From the NCBI GenBank assembly GCA_902805805.1, contig CADCUE010000182.1, positions 1 to 9,391 of the forward strand: a stretch of 9,391 nucleotides of DNA, given 5' to 3'. Below the pieces are notes generated by a model, which saw nothing but the letters and a program-made list of their open reading frames with translations, searched no databases and had not been told where the DNA came from. Source of the stretch: an uncultured Frankineae bacterium (GTDB lineage Bacteria > Actinomycetota > Actinomycetes > Mycobacteriales > SCTD01). Shown one piece after another: positions 5,847-9,391 of the stretch; the stretch's first letter is position 1; each line of letters begins with the position of its first letter. Both the position numbers and the translations under genes were made by a program.

Positions 5847-6227
5847 CTAGTGCCGGCCGCGCGTCCCGTGCGAGTCCGTCACGGTCTCCTCGGTGTGCGG
5901 CAGCGACGCGGACCGCTCGCGCTCGAGCTCGGCCTCGAGCCGGGCGTTGCGCTCGGCCAGGCTCTCCTGCTCGCCGCGGGCGTTCTTGACCTCGCGCTTG
6001 AGCGCCACCGACTTGCGCCGCTTGCGGGCGGCGCCGCCGGTCATCATGCCGAGGGCGAGCACGGCGACGGCCCCGACGACGAGACCGGCCAGGAAGAGGC
6101 CGCCGATCGAGACGTTGGCCAACGAGACCCCGAACGCCTCTGCGGTGACGGGGTCGGTGTTGGAGAGGTACATCCCGGCGCTGAGCACCAGGCACAGGAC
6201 GAGCAGGATCGCGCCAAGCAGCACCAC
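5847..6227 (-). CDS. LapA-like (DUF1049-type) membrane protein with cytoplasmic coiled coil
   Basis: The protein has 126 residues from the GTG at 6227, which has GGAG six bases upstream (6234-6237 on +). An in-frame TTG at 6239 would add four residues but has no ribosome site of its own. Two hydrophobic segments (about 1-20 and 38-62) flank a short loop, SNTDPVTAEAFG. The second ends in a basic stop-transfer (ARKRRKS). Residues about 73-108 are charged and heptad-like (LKREV, LAERNARLEAELERE), forming a probable coiled coil, with a polar tail ending in His. This is the architecture of LapA-domain (DUF1049) proteins, which in enteric bacteria (LapA/YciS) work with LapB in controlling LPS synthesis. 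That role cannot apply to an organism without LPS, so the function is unknown. It follows the helicase gene by 42 bp on the same strand and may be co-transcribed. Confidence 0.7.
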   Translation of the reverse strand: MVLLGAILLVLCLVLSAGMYLSNTDPVTAEAFGVSLANVSIGGLFLAGLVVGAVAVLALGMMTGGAARKRRKSVALKREVKNARGEQESLAERNARLEAELERERSASLPHTEETVTDSHGTRGRH

Positions 6228-6269
6228 GGCAGGCTCCAAGCGGTCGACGGGAGATGTGACACCGACCTC

Positions 6270-8612
6270 TTACCCCCGCGCCACCTCTGCCAGACCGCTG
6301 GCCAGCACGACGTCGAGCAGCTGCACGGCACGGGCCTTGTCGAGCGGCTCGTTGCCGTTGCCGCACTTGGGCGACTGCACGCAGGACGGGCACCCGGCGG
6401 GGCACTCGCAGGCCGCGATCGCCTCGCGGGTGGCCCGCAGCCAGGCCGCGCCGCGCACGTAGCCCTGCTCGGCGAACCCGGCTCCGCCGGGGTGGCCGTC
6501 GTACACGAAGACCGTGCACGTGCCGGTGTCGGGGTGCAGCGCCGTCGAGACCCCGCCGATGTCCCACCGGTCGCAGGTCGCGAACAGCGGCAGCAGCCCG
6601 ATCGCGGCGTGCTCCGCGGCGTGCGCCGCCCCCGGGACGTCGGCCCAGGCGAGGCCGGCGTGCTCCAGCAGCTCGAGCCCGACGGTGTACCAGACGGCCC
6701 GGGTGCGCAGCTGCCGGGCCGGCAGGTCCAGCGGCTCCTCGCCGAGGACCTCACCGCTGCCCACCCGCTTCTTCAGGTAGGAGACGACCTGGTGGGTCAC
6801 GTCGACGGTGCCGAACGTCAGGTCGACCCCGTCGTACGCCGTCGTCCGCAGGCTGTCGACGATGGCGATGTCGGTGACCTCGCGCGCCGACGTCGTGTGG
6901 TCGGGCTCCTCGGCGTGGACGAGGGCCACCGACTCCTCCAGGTCGAGGTGGTCCACCACCCACGACTCGCCCTGGTGCAGGTAGACGGCACCGGTGTGGG
7001 CGGAGGTGTGCGACGCCGCCGCGTCGACCGTGCCGAGCAGCCGGCCCGTGCCCACCTCGACGAGGCGCACCGGGGGACCGCCGGTGCCCCGGATGTCGAC
7101 CTCCGGCCGGTCCCGCGAGGTCCAGAACCAGCCCCTGGGCCGCGCGCGCAGCACCCCGCGGCGCACCAGGTCCCCGACCAGGAGCCGCACGGCCGCCACG
7201 TCCTCCGGCGTGCTGGCGAACAGCTCCAGGTCGGCCTCGACCAGCGGCAGCTCCGCCGCGGCGCAGCCGAGGTGCGGTCCGAGGACGTACGGGTTGCTCG
7301 GGTCGAGCACGGTCGCCTCGACCGGCCGGCCGAACAGCGCCTCCGGGTGGTGCACGAGGTAGGTGTCCAGCGGGTCGTCCCGGGCGACGAAGACGGCGAG
7401 CGCGCCCTGACCGGCCCGCCCGGCCCGGCCGGCCTGCTGCCACACCGACGCCACCGTCCCCGGCCAGCCGGTGAGGACGACGGCGTCCAGACCGGAGACG
7501 TCGAGGCCGAGCTCGAGGGCGTTGGTCGCGGCGACACCGACGAGCTCGCCGGACTGCAGCCGCCGCTCCAGCACCCGGCGCTCCTCCGGCAGGTAGCCGG
7601 CCCGGTAGGCCGCGACCCGCTCCACCAGCGCAGGAGCGGCCTCGTGCAGCGCCCGGCGAGCCGCGAGCGAGACCGACTCCGCGCCGCGGCGGGACCGCAC
7701 GAACGCGATGGTCCGCGCGCCCTCCACCACGAGGTCGGCGAGCAGGTCGCCGGTCTCCGCGGTCGCCGAGCGGCGTACGGGAGCGCCGTTCTCGCCGCCG
7801 CCGCGCCCCCCGCCGTAGTCCGGCATCAGCGGCGGCTCCCACAGCGCGAACTCCGTCGTGCCGCGCGGCGACGCGTCGTCGGTGACCGGCACCACCGGCA
7901 GACCGGTGAGCCGCGCGGCCGTCACCTCGGGGTCGCGGGCCGTCGCGCTGGCCAGCACGAAGACCGGGTGCGCGCCGTACTTCGCGCAGATCCGGCGCAG
8001 CCGTCGCAGGACCAGCGCGACGTGCGAGCCGAACACCCCGCGGTAGGTGTGGCACTCGTCGACGACGACGTACCTCAGGTGCCGCAGGTAGGACGCCCAG
8101 TCGGCGTGCCGCGGCAGGATGCCGCGGTGCAGCATGTCGGGGTTGGTCAGGACCAGCCGGCCGTGCCGCCGCACCCAGTCCCGCTCCTCGCGCGGGGTGT
8201 CCCCGTCGTACGTCGCCGCCCGCACCGCGACGAGGTTGAGCGCGCGTACGGCCCGCAGCTGGTCGGTGGCGAGCGCCTTGGTGGGGGACAGGTACAGCGC
8301 GCCGGCCCGGTCGTCGGCGAGCAGGTCGGTGAGGACCGGCAGCAGGTAGCCCAGCGACTTGCCGCTCGCCGTCCCGGTCGCGAGCACCACCGACGAGCCG
8401 CCGTGGGCGAGGTCCGCCGCCTGCACCTGGTGCTCCCACGGCCGCTCCACGCCGGCGGCGCGCAGCCGCTCCACGAGCAGCCGGTCGGTCCAGACGGGCC
8501 AGTCGGCGTGCCGTCCGGTGCGGGCCGGCACGTGCTCGACGTGGGTGACGCGCTCGCCGCGGCTGGGGTCGAGCAGCAGCCGCGCGAGGAGGGTGTCGGG
8601 ACGGCTGCTCAC
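6270..8612 (-). CDS. DEAD/DEAH-box helicase with DUF1998/MZB cysteine domain (MrfA / Rv3649 type)
   Basis: The protein has 780 residues, normal for the family. The first RecA-like domain has ATGTASGKS (Walker A, Lys85), LTNPDML (156-161), VVDECHTY (Walker B, DECH 185-188) and ASAT (221-224). The second has [11 protein letters not shown] (motif V, 362-372) and [10 protein letters not shown] (motif VI, 393-401). A winged-helix-like middle region (about 455-500) leads to the C-terminal domain with [19 protein letters not shown] and [13 protein letters not shown]. Five cysteines then follow, spaced C-x-C-x3-C-x2-C-x5-C (735, 737, 741, 744, 750), four of which should bind zinc. Bacillus subtilis MrfA of this architecture is a 3'-5' helicase in mitomycin-damage repair, so DNA crosslink or adduct repair is the best guess. 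The GTG start at 8612 has no strong ribosome site. The gene is conserved beside tad loci in actinobacteria for unknown reasons; it diverges from the STAS gene. Confidence 0.92.
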   Translation of the reverse strand: MSSRPDTLLARLLLDPSRGERVTHVEHVPARTGRHADWPVWTDRLLVERLRAAGVERPWEHQVQAADLAHGGSSVVLATGTASGKSLGYLLPVLTDLLADDRAGALYLSPTKALATDQLRAVRALNLVAVRAATYDGDTPREERDWVRRHGRLVLTNPDMLHRGILPRHADWASYLRHLRYVVVDECHTYRGVFGSHVALVLRRLRRICAKYGAHPVFVLASATARDPEVTAARLTGLPVVPVTDDASPRGTTEFALWEPPLMPDYGGGRGGGENGAPVRRSATAETGDLLADLVVEGARTIAFVRSRRGAESVSLAARRALHEAAPALVERVAAYRAGYLPEERRVLERRLQSGELVGVAATNALELGLDVSGLDAVVLTGWPGTVASVWQQAGRAGRAGQGALAVFVARDDPLDTYLVHHPEALFGRPVEATVLDPSNPYVLGPHLGCAAAELPLVEADLELFASTPEDVAAVRLLVGDLVRRGVLRARPRGWFWTSRDRPEVDIRGTGGPPVRLVEVGTGRLLGTVDAAASHTSAHTGAVYLHQGESWVVDHLDLEESVALVHAEEPDHTTSAREVTDIAIVDSLRTTAYDGVDLTFGTVDVTHQVVSYLKKRVGSGEVLGEEPLDLPARQLRTRAVWYTVGLELLEHAGLAWADVPGAAHAAEHAAIGLLPLFATCDRWDIGGVSTALHPDTGTCTVFVYDGHPGGAGFAEQGYVRGAAWLRATREAIAACECPAGCPSCVQSPKCGNGNEPLDKARAVQLLDVVLASGLAEVARG

Positions 8613-8814
8613 GGCAGTCCAGTGTCACCCACACCGCCCTGCCGAGGGCGGGCGAGAGCGCGCCGCGCCGGGGGTGCGGTTAGATCGGCAGGCCCTGGGG
8701 GTAGGCGCGAGGTGGCTCCCTCGGCGGGCCCGCGCACGCCTGCCCGCCGATCCGCCCAGCGACTGCCCCGTACGACTGCCAGCTCGACCGCCCAGCACGA
8801 CCGAGGAGAAGCCC
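8613..8814. promoter_or_regulatory. 202-bp divergent intergenic region between helicase and bldG-like gene
   Basis: This gap must hold the promoters for both divergent genes. Visible elements are GAGGAG at 8803-8808, a good Shine-Dalgarno six bases before the GTG of the STAS gene, and an 8-bp inverted repeat TCGGCGGG (8721-8728)/CCCGCCGA (8743-8750) in the probable leader. TTAGAT at 8680-8685 is the only AT-leaning hexamer and a possible -10, but no matching -35 is seen. Promoter positions are therefore not assigned. Confidence 0.4.
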
Positions 8815-9168
8815 GTGGACCTGTCCCTGTCGACCCGCACCGAGAACGGCCCGGCGGGTGACCGCACGGTGGTCGTCGTGGGGGGCGAGATCGACGTCTA
8901 CACGGCGCCGAAGCTCCGCGAGCAGCTCATCGACCTGGTGAGCAGCGGCCAGTACCACCTGGTCGTCGACATGGAGGGCGTCGAGTTCCTCGACTCGACC
9001 GGTCTGGGCGTCCTGGTCGGCGGTCTCAAGCGGGTCCGCGCCCACGAGGGCTCGCTGCGCCTGGTCTGCACCCAGGAGCGCATCCTGAAGATCTTCCGCA
9101 TCACCGGCCTCACCAAGGTCTTCCCGATCCACACCTCCGTGGAGGAGGCCGTGGCCGCGACGGACTAG
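8815..9168 (+). CDS. bldG: STAS-domain anti-sigma factor antagonist, BldG-like
   Basis: The protein has 117 residues and is a single STAS domain. The N-terminal strands run to [16 protein letters not shown] (23-38), an unusually well conserved BldG-type segment. [20 protein letters not shown] (51-70) carries the phosphoacceptor, Ser61 within Asp-Ser-Thr-Gly-Leu-Gly. The remainder, [18 protein letters not shown], is also nearly invariant in actinobacterial BldG proteins. In the family, unphosphorylated antagonist binds the anti-sigma kinase and frees a stress or developmental sigma factor; phosphorylation of the serine reverses this. The GTG at 8815 has GAGGAG six bases upstream. An open frame extends much further upstream but is only the antisense of the helicase. 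It is followed 16 bp later by a probable anti-sigma kinase, the same pairing as in Streptomyces. The symbol is by similarity; developmental function in this organism is not shown. Confidence 0.9.
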   Translation: MDLSLSTRTENGPAGDRTVVVVGGEIDVYTAPKLREQLIDLVSSGQYHLVVDMEGVEFLDSTGLGVLVGGLKRVRAHEGSLRLVCTQERILKIFRITGLTKVFPIHTSVEEAVAATD

Positions 9169-9184
9169 TCCGCGCCACTCCGTC

Positions 9185-9391
9185 ATGGCCCTCGTCGAGC
9201 TGCTGCTGAGCCCGCTCCCCTCCCACGTCCGCACCGCGCGTCTCGTCGTGCTCGCCGCGGCCCGTCGGGCAGGGCTGGCGGACGGCCTCGTCGACGAGAT
9301 CCGTCTGGCGGTCAGCGAGTCCACGTCCCGGGCGGTCGCGCTCAACGCGCGGCACGCCTCCGACGTGCCGGTCAAGATCCTGGTCTCCGAC
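9185..9391 (+). CDS. Anti-sigma regulatory factor, HATPase-like kinase (partial at 3' end)
   Basis: Sixty-nine N-terminal residues are present before the window ends. The sequence VELLLSPLPSHVRTARLVVLAAARRAG (4-30) and LVDEIRLAVSES (35-46) match the N-terminal half of RsbW/SpoIIAB-like serine kinases encoded beside bldG. In the family they bind sigma factors and phosphorylate the STAS antagonist. At the N-box, where a GHKL ATPase normally has Glu-x-x-x-Asn-Ala, this protein has Glu45-Ser-Thr-Ser-Arg49-Ala50, so the Mg2+-coordinating Asn is replaced by Arg. The ATG at 9185 starts 16 bp after the STAS stop, without an obvious Shine-Dalgarno. Co-transcription with the STAS gene is likely. The G1 and G2 boxes lie beyond the window, so the kinase domain cannot be confirmed as intact. 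Confidence 0.8.
   Translation, partial: MALVELLLSPLPSHVRTARLVVLAAARRAGLADGLVDEIRLAVSESTSRAVALNARHASDVPVKILVSD

Noticed and set aside
6751..8634. A 627-codon minus-strand frame overlapping the helicase, beginning 22 bp upstream of it
   Set aside because: It is the helicase gene read one base out of frame. The product is Arg/Ala/Gly-rich and lacks the helicase motifs visible in the adjacent frame.
8721..8750. 8-bp inverted repeat in the leader of the STAS gene as a riboswitch or attenuator
   Set aside because: It is a short GC-only stem with a 14-nt loop, no conserved riboswitch core and no downstream competing structure. It is likely at this base composition by chance.
8359..8814. In-frame upstream extension of the STAS gene to 8359
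   Set aside because: The extension is antisense to the helicase N-terminus and has no STAS-family sequence. The GTG at 8815 has a well-placed Shine-Dalgarno and gives the family's usual length.
5541..8861. A 1106-codon open frame on the + strand
   Set aside because: It lies antisense to the helicase, the LapA-like gene and the pilin region. Its product is Arg/Gly/Pro/His/Val-rich with no recognisable domain. Long antisense frames are a by-product of extreme third-position GC bias.
1..9391. CRISPR arrays, tRNA or rRNA genes, and intact insertion sequences
   Set aside because: No regularly spaced repeats, no cloverleaf or rRNA-like stretch, and no transposase motifs were found on either strand by reading. 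Only short repeats near 2045-2094 were seen.

Overview
The window is very GC-rich, with strong G/C preference at third codon positions, GTG starts and actinobacterial protein families. It comes from an actinomycete (Actinomycetota). The mix of a tad-type pilus locus, a DECH-box helicase with a C-terminal cysteine cluster and a BldG-like anti-sigma antagonist resembles the conserved block seen in Streptomyces, Mycobacterium and relatives. A Geodermatophilaceae- or Frankiales-like host is a guess from overall style, not something the sequence proves.

Layout. (1) 1-216, +: C-terminal end of a TadC-like inner-membrane protein. (2) 231-1588: an endonuclease/exonuclease/phosphatase-fold hydrolase (-) and a small MNT-type nucleotidyltransferase (+), divergent across about 50 bp. 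(3) 1597-2074, -: the decayed remnant of a NarL-type two-component system. Part of a histidine kinase ATPase domain is joined to the DNA-binding end of a response regulator, with several frameshifts. A perfect 9-bp hairpin and a 10-bp direct repeat follow. (4) 2194-4568, +: two coupled genes for exported proteins, a putative lipoprotein with a DUF4352-like beta domain and a secreted beta-propeller/fibronectin type III protein. (5) 4558-5683, -: a compact pilin operon of a DUF4244 Flp-like pilin, a TadE-like minor pilin and a second TadE/G-like pseudopilin. A strong hairpin lies between the first two genes. (6) 5847-8612, -: a LapA-like membrane/coiled-coil protein and a 780-residue helicase of the MrfA/Rv3649 type. 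(7) 8815 to the end, +: a BldG-like STAS anti-anti-sigma factor and the start of its probable anti-sigma kinase partner.

How it fits together. Items 1 and 5 should belong to one Tad/Flp pilus system, with TadC in the assembly platform and the three small proteins as pilus subunits. Here TadC reads toward the pilin genes but the pilin genes read toward TadC, and about 4.3 kb of unrelated genes plus a pseudogene lie between. In Mycobacterium tuberculosis the corresponding genes are collinear on one strand (from memory). The simplest reading is inversion of the pilin block, insertion of foreign genes, or both. The exported lipoprotein/propeller pair inside this gap is the least characterised part of the window. 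The 3' end of the last pilin gene, with its unusual tail, looks like a rearrangement junction. Transcription units inferred from spacing are 2194-4568 (+), 5683-4558 (-), probably 8612-5847 (-), and 8815 to the end (+).
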